From an uncultured Flavobacteriales bacterium (GTDB lineage Bacteria; Bacteroidota; Bacteroidia; Flavobacteriales; Crocinitomicaceae), in assembly GCA_946479285.1 (NCBI GenBank), contig CAMLFH010000010.1, positions 1-64,000 of the forward strand: a stretch of DNA of 64,000 nt, in the 5' to 3' direction. Made by a program: the position numbers and the translations under genes. Positions 24,284 through 31,561 of the stretch are shown here, one piece after another; position 1 is the first letter of the stretch, and each line of letters begins with the position of its first letter. The notes beneath the pieces are model-generated. The model did no database searches. It saw nothing but the letters and a program-made list of their open reading frames with translations, and was not told where the DNA came from.

Positions 24284-24832
24284 ATGGAAATATCATCGGT
24301 GAAAAACTTTCTCAACTACCTGGAGAAAACCAGGGCACAAACAAAAAGAATCATCCAGGCAATTCCACCGGATAAACTGGACTGGACCTATAAAGAGGGT
24401 AAATTCACTTTTGCTGATTTAATCAGGCACATTGCTTCTATTGAAAGAACTGTTTTTGCCGAAGTTGCAACTGGAAACCCTCCAAATTATAGGGGTTGCG
24501 GAAAAGAATTGGCAGACGGATACGATCAGGTACTTCAGTATTTCGATGACAAGCATGCTGAATCACTTGAGATTTTCAATTCAATTCCGGACACGGCCTT
24601 AAAACAACCGGTAAAGTCTCTGGACGGAAAAGAAATTGAGTTAGGAAACTTCTTGCGGGCACTTATTGTGCATGAAGTACATCATAGAGCAGCAATGTGC
24701 ATTTACCTGAACTTAATCGATGTCGAATCACCACCGGTAATCGGATTAAAGGAGGAACAAGTCATTCAAATAAGTAAGGCCTCTAATGAGCCAGGCATTT
24801 CACCGGTGAATTTTAAAAACGATCAAAAATGA
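24284..24832 (+). CDS. DinB superfamily protein
   Basis: A 182-residue four-helix-bundle protein of the DinB/YfiT superfamily. The first helix (FLNYLEKTRAQTKRII), 'FTFADLIRHIASIERTVFAE' with a metal-ligand His near residue 49, and 'LRALIVHEVHHRAAMCIYLN' with the HxxHH ligands near 142-146 are in the right places. Family members bind a divalent metal and several act as thiol transferases using bacillithiol or mycothiol; here this is inference. It is the first gene of a five-gene operon and overlaps the next by 4 bp. Confidence 0.87.
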   Translation: MEISSVKNFLNYLEKTRAQTKRIIQAIPPDKLDWTYKEGKFTFADLIRHIASIERTVFAEVATGNPPNYRGCGKELADGYDQVLQYFDDKHAESLEIFNSIPDTALKQPVKSLDGKEIELGNFLRALIVHEVHHRAAMCIYLNLIDVESPPVIGLKEEQVIQISKASNEPGISPVNFKNDQK

Positions 24833-25575
24833 AAATTCGAAAATTAAACTGGGCAGGACTAAAATTGGAATGCGGTGATAAAACTGTTCTGATTGATGCG
24901 GTAGAAAATTTCACGTCCTATTTTCCTGTTTTAGGAATTCCATTAACTCCCCTGATCCATTTTTCCGACACCATAAAAGCAGATTACATACTCCTTACAC
25001 ATTTGCATTTGGACCATTTCGATCGAGGAGTCATTGAAAAATGCTTAACCCCCACCGGGAAAATAATCGCTTACAAAAAACATGAAAAGCAGATTGCCAA
25101 ACTCAATCTCCCGTATAAGCTGTTAGATAACGACGAAACATTCGGAGAAAACGGGATCTCGTTTAAATGTGTTTACTCCCTGGATGGAATCGGTGAAGAA
25201 CAAACTGCCTGGATCGTGGCTTTTGCCGAAACCAAACTATTTCATGGCGGCGATACTATTTGGCACAATCAATTTTGGCGGCTGGGCAAAGAGAATACCA
25301 ACATCAATTTTGCCTTTTTGCCCATTAACGGTGCAATTGTAAACTTTCAAATGGTTGGTTTGGAATACAGCACGGTTCCGGCTTCACTGACGCCTGAACA
25401 AGCATTTAACGCAGCAAAATTATTACATGCAGAAAAGCTGATTCCCATTCACTACGAAAAATTTGCCACCTCGTTTTATCAACCTGCAGACACCAGCGAA
25501 TCTGTGTTGAATCAGTATTCAGCGGTCATTAAACAGCCATACCAGCTGCTGACTGATGGTGAATACCTGCATTAA
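24829..25575 (+). CDS. metallo-beta-lactamase fold hydrolase (UlaG/YtnP-like)
   Basis: A 248-residue MBL-fold protein. It carries the metal motif HLHLDH with His58, His60, Asp62 and His63 in 'ILLTHLHLDHFDRG', a later 'FHGGDTIW' strand and a final 'LIPIHYEKFA' with the last ligand His. There is no signal peptide, so it is cytoplasmic. The substrate is unknown; beta-lactam activity should not be assumed. The start overlaps the previous stop (ATGA), pointing to coupled translation. Confidence 0.87.
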   Translation: MKIRKLNWAGLKLECGDKTVLIDAVENFTSYFPVLGIPLTPLIHFSDTIKADYILLTHLHLDHFDRGVIEKCLTPTGKIIAYKKHEKQIAKLNLPYKLLDNDETFGENGISFKCVYSLDGIGEEQTAWIVAFAETKLFHGGDTIWHNQFWRLGKENTNINFAFLPINGAIVNFQMVGLEYSTVPASLTPEQAFNAAKLLHAEKLIPIHYEKFATSFYQPADTSESVLNQYSAVIKQPYQLLTDGEYLH

Positions 25576-25587
25576 AAAAATAAGCTC

Positions 25588-26106
25588 ATGGAATTTTCCT
25601 TTCATAGAACATTAGAAGTCCTTGCAAATACGCCCGACACGGTTTTTGCAATCCTGCACAACCTGAGTGAAGATTGGACCAATCGCAACGAAGGCGACAA
25701 TACCTGGACAGTAAAAGAAGTTGTTGCACATTTGATCGAATGTGAAGAAACAAACTGGCTGCCGAGAATACGGATTATCCTGAATAGCCCGGACCGGGTA
25801 TTTGCTCCGATGGATATGCAGGCACATTTTGAAATTGCCAAAAATCACTCACTTCAGGAGTTATTGATTAAATTCAAAGAGTTGAGAGCAAACGGGATCA
25901 GCGAATTAAAAGAATACCAGCTGCAGGGAACTGATTTTTTTAAATCTGCAAATCATCCTGTAATCGGTGAAGTACTAATTCAGCAGCTGATTTCTGCATG
26001 GGCAACACATGATATGGCACATATTGCGCAAATTGCCAGAATAATAGCCAAACAAAACAAAGAGTTTGTAGGCGGTTTTAAACAGTATTTAAACATTTTA
26101 AATTGA
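25588..26106 (+). CDS. DinB family protein
   Basis: A 172-residue DinB_2-type four-helix bundle, different in sequence from the first DinB gene of the operon. Landmarks: 'VFAILHNLSEDWTNRNEGDNTW', shown as its two helices, 'VKEVVAHLIECEETNWLPR' with the first metal His, and 'ISAWATHDMAHIAQIARIIAKQ' with the HxxxH ligands. It lies 12 bp after the MBL gene. Two DinB paralogues in one operon suggest a shared thiol-dependent detoxification job, which is inference. Confidence 0.85.
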   Translation: MEFSFHRTLEVLANTPDTVFAILHNLSEDWTNRNEGDNTWTVKEVVAHLIECEETNWLPRIRIILNSPDRVFAPMDMQAHFEIAKNHSLQELLIKFKELRANGISELKEYQLQGTDFFKSANHPVIGEVLIQQLISAWATHDMAHIAQIARIIAKQNKEFVGGFKQYLNILN

Positions 26107-26113
26107 AAACAGC

Positions 26114-26482
26114 ATGAATAAACACCTAGCGGAAAAGTTTGCTCAGGAATGGATCAATTCCTGGAACAACCATCAAATTGATGAGATTTTATCCCACTAT
26201 GCGGACGACGTGGAATTTTACTCCCCGTTTATCCCACTTCTAAAGTTTAACGAAACAGGAATAATTACAAACAAAGCCGATTTAAAAAAATACTTTGAAA
26301 TCGGGTTAAATACCTATCCTGATTTGCATTTTCAACTTCATCATTACTTTGTCGGGATTCATACCCTTGTGCTTTACTACACATCAGTCAATGGCAGAAT
26401 GGCAGCAGAAGTTTTCGAATTGAACGAGCAGGGAAAAGCGGTGAAAGTGTATTGCAATTATACAGAAGCAAGCCAGCAATGA
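26114..26482 (+). CDS. SnoaL/NTF2-like protein
   Basis: A 122-residue cone-shaped alpha+beta fold protein: 'AQEWINSWNNHQIDEILSHYADDVEFYSP' is the standard first helices and strand, followed by 'LKKYFEIGLNTYPDLHFQL' and a C-terminal sheet ending in 'VKVYCNYTEAS'. Such proteins bind small hydrophobic ligands or act as isomerases and cyclases. It lies 7 bp after the DinB gene and overlaps the following GNAT gene by 4 bp. Confidence 0.83.
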   Translation: MNKHLAEKFAQEWINSWNNHQIDEILSHYADDVEFYSPFIPLLKFNETGIITNKADLKKYFEIGLNTYPDLHFQLHHYFVGIHTLVLYYTSVNGRMAAEVFELNEQGKAVKVYCNYTEASQQ

Positions 26483-27072
26483 AATGGATAACTCATCCGG
26501 TTGTGCTAAAGGACAAACAAATCTGCCTGGTTCCTTTAACCGAATCTCACTTTGATGATTTGATCCAATTAGCGCAGGATAAACGTATTTGGAGTCATTA
26601 TGCCATTGACGGAAGCAACTCCAGCTTATTGAAGGCCAGTTTGGAAAATAGCTTGGCCGAACGCGAAAAAGGAATGCAATACCCATTCGTTATTCAATGG
26701 AATGAAACCGGCAAGATTATAGGCAGCACCCGCTTTTTAGAGATGCAGCCCGAGCATAAAAAACTGGAGATCGGCTGGACCTGGCTTCATCCGGATTATT
26801 GGGGAACGAACATCAACACAGCATGTAAATACTTATTGTTTACCTATTGTTTTGAAGAACTGCAAGCAAATAGAGTTCAACTAAAAACAGATGAAAACAA
26901 TCTCCGCTCCCGAAAAGCGATTGAAAAAATCGGTGCGCAATTTGAAGGTATCCTACGGAACGATATGATACGCGATAACGGAACCAACCGGAATTCGGCC
27001 TATTACAGTATCATTCAAAGCGAATGGGAAAGGAACAAAATACATCTCCGGGAACTATTGGCAACAGAATGA
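26479..27072 (+). CDS. GNAT family N-acetyltransferase (RimJ/RimL type)
   Basis: A 197-residue acetyltransferase starting at 26479, where ATGA overlaps the previous stop; a longer frame beginning at 26452 is not preferred. Motifs: 'VPLTESHFDDLIQLA', 'GKIIGSTRFLEM', 'LEIGWTWLHPDYWGTNINT' (the acetyl-CoA loop, slightly atypical) and 'LKTDENNLRSRKAIEKIGA'. It is the last gene of the operon. Its stop codon and that of the convergent amidotransferase gene are only one base apart, with no terminator between. Confidence 0.87.
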   Translation: MKWITHPVVLKDKQICLVPLTESHFDDLIQLAQDKRIWSHYAIDGSNSSLLKASLENSLAEREKGMQYPFVIQWNETGKIIGSTRFLEMQPEHKKLEIGWTWLHPDYWGTNINTACKYLLFTYCFEELQANRVQLKTDENNLRSRKAIEKIGAQFEGILRNDMIRDNGTNRNSAYYSIIQSEWERNKIHLRELLATE

Positions 27073-27073
27073 G

Positions 27074-27649
27074 CTATTTCTTGACAATCTCCACGAAATT
27101 CCGGATCATCTTCAGTCCTGTTGGAGTCAGAATACTTTCCGGGTGGAATTGAACGGCGTAGATTTTCTTTTCGGGAATTTCCATGGACATCAGCACTTTG
27201 CTTTCTGAAAAGGCAGTTGGCATAAACGGAGAATCTTCTTCCAAACGAACTGCCCAGGAATGGTAGAGACCTACTTCGAGAACTTCCCGAATTCCTTCAT
27301 AAAAAAGGGAATATTCTGTCGTCAGATGAATTTCTTCCGCCAATCCGTGCTTCACGATTTCCTGGTTGTAGACCGAATCGCCGGTGTGAAGTGCCAAAGC
27401 CTGCATTCCCAAACAAACTCCGAGAATTGGAATGTTTTTTTCGAAAGCCAAAGCCACTACTTCCATCAATTTACCGGCTTGCGGAGGCAAACCAGGCCCG
27501 GGAGACAGAACAACTGCCTGGTAATTCTCCAAAGCAGAGCCATCGACTTCCAGGTTGTTGAACACATCAACCGTCACATCACACTGTTCCAAATAATGAA
27601 CAATGTTGTACGTGAACGAATCGAAGTTATCTACTAATAAAAACCGCAT
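27074..27649 (-). CDS. class I glutamine amidotransferase, anthranilate/aminodeoxychorismate synthase component II
   Basis: A 191-residue amidotransferase that supplies ammonia from glutamine to a TrpE- or PabB-type partner. N-terminal 'FLLVDNFDSFTYNIVHYL' is diagnostic for TrpG/PabA; the nucleophile Cys lies in 'PILGVCLGMQAL' and the catalytic His-Glu in 'AVQFHPESILTPTG'. No trpE, pabB or other trp gene is near, so PabA (folate) or a dual-use protein is possible. The start at 27649 follows a TAAATTTG box by 6 nt; upstream extension is rejected. Confidence 0.9.
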   Translation of the reverse strand: MRFLLVDNFDSFTYNIVHYLEQCDVTVDVFNNLEVDGSALENYQAVVLSPGPGLPPQAGKLMEVVALAFEKNIPILGVCLGMQALALHTGDSVYNQEIVKHGLAEEIHLTTEYSLFYEGIREVLEVGLYHSWAVRLEEDSPFMPTAFSESKVLMSMEIPEKKIYAVQFHPESILTPTGLKMIRNFVEIVKK

Positions 27650-27655
27650 GTGCAC

Positions 27656-27663
27656 CAAATTTA
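27656..27663 (-). promoter_or_regulatory. -7 promoter box of the amidotransferase gene
   Basis: On the minus strand TAAATTTG matches TAnnTTTG and stands 6 nt (GTGCAC) before the ATG at 27649. On the plus strand TAAACTTG at 27665-27672 (one mismatch) may serve ridA, so two divergent promoters overlap in a 36-bp gap. Confidence 0.55.
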
Positions 27664-27685
27664 GTAAACTTGCAAAAAAGAATCG

Positions 27686-28063
27686 ATGAAAAAGGCAATT
27701 CAAATTCCGGGAGCTCCTGCCCCGATCGGACCATACAGTCAGGCTATTGTTAGTGGAGATACTGTTTACGTAAGCGGACAAATTCCATTGAATCCGTTTA
27801 CAGGTGAATTAGAGATCGGATCGATTGAAGAAGCTACTCATCAAATTCTAAAAAACATAGAAGCCCTTCTGAAGGAAAATGACATGACTTTAAATCACAT
27901 TGTGAAGTGCAGTATTTTCATGACCGATTTAGGGCAATTTTCCGAGATGAATGCCGTTTATGGTTCATACTTTCAGGATGTACCTCCGGCAAGAGAAACT
28001 GTTCAGGTTTCCAAATTACCGATGAACGTACCGATCGAGATTTCTTGTATTGCCGTAAAATAA
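27686..28063 (+). CDS. ridA: RidA family enamine/imine deaminase
   Basis: A 125-residue RidA (YjgF) protein, a trimeric cytoplasmic enzyme that hydrolyses reactive enamine intermediates such as 2-aminoacrylate. The sequence has 'GAPAPIGPYSQAIVSGDTVYVSGQ', seen as its first two strands, 'KCSIFMTDLGQFSEMNAVY' and the active-site 'PPARETVQVSKLP' with the catalytic Arg near 105. Length is exactly typical. The glycosyltransferase gene begins 20 bp later in the same direction. Confidence 0.92.
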   Translation: MKKAIQIPGAPAPIGPYSQAIVSGDTVYVSGQIPLNPFTGELEIGSIEEATHQILKNIEALLKENDMTLNHIVKCSIFMTDLGQFSEMNAVYGSYFQDVPPARETVQVSKLPMNVPIEISCIAVK

Positions 28064-28083
28064 ACTAATACACAACTGTTATT

Positions 28084-30036
28084 GTGACCCATTCTGCTCC
28101 GAAAATTGCTGTTATCATAGTCAACTACAACGTTGTCTTTTTCCTGGAGCAATGCCTGAATTCTGTTGCCGAAGCAATGAAACAGGAAGACGCGGAAGTG
28201 TGGGTCGTGGACAATAATTCTGTGGACGGTTCTGTGGAAATGGTCCGGGAGAAATTCCCCTGGGTCAAAGTCATCGCCAATAAAGACAACAAAGGATTTT
28301 CGCGGGCCAATAACCAGGCAATGGAAATCTCCGAATGCAACTACCAGCTGCTTTTAAACCCGGACACCGTTATCGAAGAAGATACTTTATCAAAAGTGGT
28401 GGCTTACATGGACCAACATCCGGAAGTTGGTGGATTGGGAGTTCGCATGGTTGACGGAAAAGGAGTATTTCTTCCCGAATCCAAAAGAGGTTTGCCTACA
28501 CCGGCAGTTGCATTCTATAAAATCTTCGGAATTTCACGTATTTTACCCAAATCAAAGATCTTCGGAAGATACCATTTGGGCTATTTGTCGGAATTTGAAA
28601 CGAACGAGATTGAAATCCTTTCCGGGGCATTTATGCTGATGCGCAAGGAAGCTTTAGATAAAGTGGGTTTATTGGACGAAGAATTCTTCATGTATGGAGA
28701 AGACATCGATCTTTCCTACCGGATCATCAAAGGCGGATACAAAAACGTTTATTTCCCGGAAACGCGCATCATTCATTACAAAGGAGAAAGTACCAAGAAA
28801 AGTTCGGTGAACTACGTATTTGTATTCTACCGCGCCATGGTGATCTTTGCCCGGAAACACTTTTCGCAGAAAAACGCACGTTTGTTTTCTTTCCTGATCA
28901 ATTCGGCTATTTATTTCAGAGCAGGATTGGCGATTGCAATGCGCTTCATTCGCAAAATCACACTTCCTGTTTTTGATACGTTTTATATTCTGCTGGGTTT
29001 ATTTGCTTTGACGAATTACTGGCAGCAGGCACAAATTGATTTCCCGGCACAAACCACGAATATCCTGATCGGGATTTACACCTTCATCTGGATGAGTTCG
29101 GTGGCTTTGCAAGGCGGATACGATCAACCGATTACGTTTAAGAAATTCATCTTCGGCGGAGCTGTTGGAACGGCTTTCATATTGATTCTCTATGCACTTT
29201 TCCCGAAAGAATGGCAGTTTTCACGCTTATTCATTTTATTGGGTGCAGGATGGATTATTGGATACTACATCCTTTCCCGCTGCATCCTTCACCTGACCAT
29301 TGGAAAACGATTTACCATTAACGGCCGCAAGCACGCAAATTTTGCCATTATTGGCTCACCGGAAGAATTTGAACGCGTTTCGCAATTGCTGCATCAAACA
29401 CAGCCAAAGATTGCTCAAATCGTTTCTGTTTCCCTGAACGAAGATCATGGAAAAGATTCTTTGGGATCGATCAGTCAACTGGATCAAATTGTGCGGGTCC
29501 ACAACATAGATGAGATTATTTTTTGTGCCAAAGACATGAGCGCAGCAGATATTATTCACTGGATGACCGCCATTCCGGATATTTCCGTAGACTACAAGAT
29601 TGCCCAGCCCGACAGTCAATACCTGATTGGTTCCAATTCCATTGAAACTGCCGGAGATTTGTATATTCTGGAGATCAATGCCATTAGTCAGCCGGCAAAA
29701 AAACGCCAGAAAAGACTCTTTGATTTCCTGGTCGGAGTGATTTTACTGCTTATTTCTCCCCTTCTCATTTGGGCATATACACATAAGCTCCAATTTTTAG
29801 GGAATCTCCTGAAACTGATCAGCGGACGAAAAACCGTGGTTTCTTACAACGAACAGAGCAATTTATCCAATAAGCAACTGCCCAAAATCAAGAAAGGAAT
29901 CCTTACCCCAACCGATCATTTGAGCGGATTGGATGAGAATTTGAAATCCAAACTGGACTTGTTGTATGCACGCGAATATTCGGTATTCCGTGACATCCAG
30001 ATTTTATGGAAAACGTGGAAAAAATTAGATCAATAA
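28084..30036 (+). CDS. multidomain glycosyltransferase: GT2 + membrane region + degenerate sugar-phosphate transferase-like C-terminus
   Basis: A 650-residue protein with a GTG start. Residues about 8-230 are a GT2 glycosyltransferase ('VIIVNYNVVFFLEQCLNSV', 'VWVVDNNSVDGS', 'LLLNPDTVIEE', 'GAFMLMRKEALDKVGLLDEEF'). About five membrane segments follow (roughly 265-410). Residues about 417-530 look like the nucleotide-binding domain of polyprenyl glycosylphosphotransferases ('FAIIGSPEEFERVSQLL'). The end, 'RLFDFLVGVILLLISPLLIW' and 'LDLLYAREYSVFRDIQILWKTW', resembles WbaP-type sugar transferases, but the usual catalytic core is missing. It probably acts in cell-surface polysaccharide synthesis. 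Confidence 0.82.
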   Translation: MTHSAPKIAVIIVNYNVVFFLEQCLNSVAEAMKQEDAEVWVVDNNSVDGSVEMVREKFPWVKVIANKDNKGFSRANNQAMEISECNYQLLLNPDTVIEEDTLSKVVAYMDQHPEVGGLGVRMVDGKGVFLPESKRGLPTPAVAFYKIFGISRILPKSKIFGRYHLGYLSEFETNEIEILSGAFMLMRKEALDKVGLLDEEFFMYGEDIDLSYRIIKGGYKNVYFPETRIIHYKGESTKKSSVNYVFVFYRAMVIFARKHFSQKNARLFSFLINSAIYFRAGLAIAMRFIRKITLPVFDTFYILLGLFALTNYWQQAQIDFPAQTTNILIGIYTFIWMSSVALQGGYDQPITFKKFIFGGAVGTAFILILYALFPKEWQFSRLFILLGAGWIIGYYILSRCILHLTIGKRFTINGRKHANFAIIGSPEEFERVSQLLHQTQPKIAQIVSVSLNEDHGKDSLGSISQLDQIVRVHNIDEIIFCAKDMSAADIIHWMTAIPDISVDYKIAQPDSQYLIGSNSIETAGDLYILEINAISQPAKKRQKRLFDFLVGVILLLISPLLIWAYTHKLQFLGNLLKLISGRKTVVSYNEQSNLSNKQLPKIKKGILTPTDHLSGLDENLKSKLDLLYAREYSVFRDIQILWKTWKKLDQ

Positions 30037-30067
30037 AAAGCATTGGTGAAAATCCTATTTTTTCCGT

Positions 30068-30075
30068 TATTTTTG
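30068..30075 (+). promoter_or_regulatory. -7 promoter box of the E2 gene
   Basis: TATTTTTG matches TAnnTTTG, 33 nt before the ATG at 30109. It gives the E2 gene its own promoter, separate from the glycosyltransferase gene ending at 30036. Confidence 0.5.
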
Positions 30076-30108
30076 TACGAAATTTAATCGAGAATTCTTA
30101 GTCGTTAT

Positions 30109-31473
30109 ATGGCACAAATTGAAATTCGTCTTCCAAAAATGGGAGAAAGCGTTACAGAAGCTACCATTACTAACTGGTTGAAAGAAGTTGGTGATACTGT
30201 AGCAATGGATGAAGCATTGGTAGAAGTTGCAACGGATAAAGTTGATAACGAATTACCGTCAGAAGCTGCCGGTGTCCTGGTTCAAAAATTATTTGAAAAA
30301 GACCAGGTTGCCCAGGTTGGTGATGTCATTGCAATTATCTCTACGGATGGAGATGCTGCGCCAGCTGCTCCGAAAGCAGAACCTGCTGCTGTAGCGGCGG
30401 TTGCAGAAACAGTAGCAACAGCGCAAGCAGTAGTTTCAAACGGCGGAACTGCTTTGGATAAAAACAGTGGAGATGGTAAATTCATTTCTCCGCTTGTAAG
30501 AAGCATTGCACAAAAAGAAAATATTTCCATGTCAGAAATTGATGCGATCAATGGAACGGGCATGGGCGGAAGAGTGACTAAAAAAGACATTCTTTCTTAC
30601 ATCGATACACGTGGAACAGGAGCTCCTGCAACTACAGCTGCACCTGCTGCTCAAGCTGCAAAACCAGTTTCTGCACCTGCTGCTTCCAACGGAGCTGCTC
30701 CGGCTGTTTCAGGCGGATCTTCTTTCCTGAGCAACATCAAAGAGCCGGTTGTGATGCCAATGGCCGGTGATGAAATCATCGAGATGGACCGAATGCGTAA
30801 GCTGATTGCTGAGCACATGGTGATGTCGAAACACGTTTCCCCGCACGTAACTTCTTTCGTTGAAGCTGACGTTACGAATATCGTGAACTGGAGAAACAAA
30901 ATGAAGAAGGAATTTGAAAAACGTGAAGGTGAAAACTTAACGTTCACTCCGATCTTCATGGAAGCTGTTGTGAAAGCTATCAAGGATTTCCCAATGATCA
31001 ATGTTTCTCTTTCAGGAAACCAGATCATCAAGCGTAAGGATATCAACATCGGAATGGCGACTGCACTTCCTTCCGGAAACTTAATTGTTCCTGTTATTAA
31101 ACAGGCTGACCGCATGAACCTGACAGGAATTGCGAAATCAGTGAATGAATTGGCAAGAAATGCACGCGACAACAAATTGAAGCCGGAAGATATCCAGGGT
31201 GGAACGTATACTGTAACAAACGTAGGAACATTTGGAAACGTGATGGGAACTCCTATCATCAACCAACCACAAGTTGCTATCCTTGCTTTGGGAGCAATTC
31301 GTAAGATGCCTGCAGTGATCGAGACACCGGAAGGAGACTTTATCGGCATCCGTCACAAAATGTTCTTATCTCATTCATACGATCACCGCGTGGTTGACGG
31401 TTCTCTTGGAGGACAATTTGTGCGCCGGGTTGCTGACTACTTAGAGCAGTTCGATGTCAACAGAGAAATCTAA
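30109..31473 (+). CDS. dihydrolipoamide acyltransferase (E2) of a 2-oxo acid dehydrogenase complex
   Basis: A 454-residue E2 subunit. Lipoyl domain 1-80 with the lipoylated Lys44 in 'EVATDKVDNELPS'; an Ala/Pro-rich linker; a peripheral subunit-binding domain about 121-160 ('ISPLVRSIAQKENISMSEID', 'GGRVTKKDIL'); a second Ala-rich linker; and a catalytic domain from about 225, with DHRVVDG at 425-431. Specificity (pyruvate, branched-chain or 2-oxoglutarate) is uncertain; the 'MRKLIAEHMVMSKHVSPHVT' stretch leans to the branched-chain type. E1 and E3 genes are not adjacent. Confidence 0.92.
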   Translation: MAQIEIRLPKMGESVTEATITNWLKEVGDTVAMDEALVEVATDKVDNELPSEAAGVLVQKLFEKDQVAQVGDVIAIISTDGDAAPAAPKAEPAAVAAVAETVATAQAVVSNGGTALDKNSGDGKFISPLVRSIAQKENISMSEIDAINGTGMGGRVTKKDILSYIDTRGTGAPATTAAPAAQAAKPVSAPAASNGAAPAVSGGSSFLSNIKEPVVMPMAGDEIIEMDRMRKLIAEHMVMSKHVSPHVTSFVEADVTNIVNWRNKMKKEFEKREGENLTFTPIFMEAVVKAIKDFPMINVSLSGNQIIKRKDINIGMATALPSGNLIVPVIKQADRMNLTGIAKSVNELARNARDNKLKPEDIQGGTYTVTNVGTFGNVMGTPIINQPQVAILALGAIRKMPAVIETPEGDFIGIRHKMFLSHSYDHRVVDGSLGGQFVRRVADYLEQFDVNREI

Positions 31474-31508
31474 GTTTACATTTTGTAACTAAAAAATAAA
31501 ATGAACGT

Positions 31509-31546
31509 AAGACCCACCAACTTTAACTGAAAGAGGTGGGTCTTTC
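31509..31546 (+). terminator. intrinsic terminator after the E2 gene
   Basis: AAGACCCACC (31509-31518) pairs with GGTGGGTCTT (31535-31544), followed by a short T/C run. It lies 15 bp before the start of the PorE-like gene, so that gene needs read-through or a promoter overlapping the hairpin. Confidence 0.8.
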
Positions 31547-31561
31547 TTAATTTATAGAACA

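Noticed and set aside
27650..27781. 44-residue N-terminal extension of the amidotransferase
   Set aside because: It covers the divergent ridA start and the promoter region, and the known family N-terminus begins at the ATG at 27649.
30651..31349. 232-codon antisense ORF inside the E2 gene
   Set aside because: It is the shadow of a strongly conserved E2 coding region; the translated product is low in recognisable structure and has no start context.
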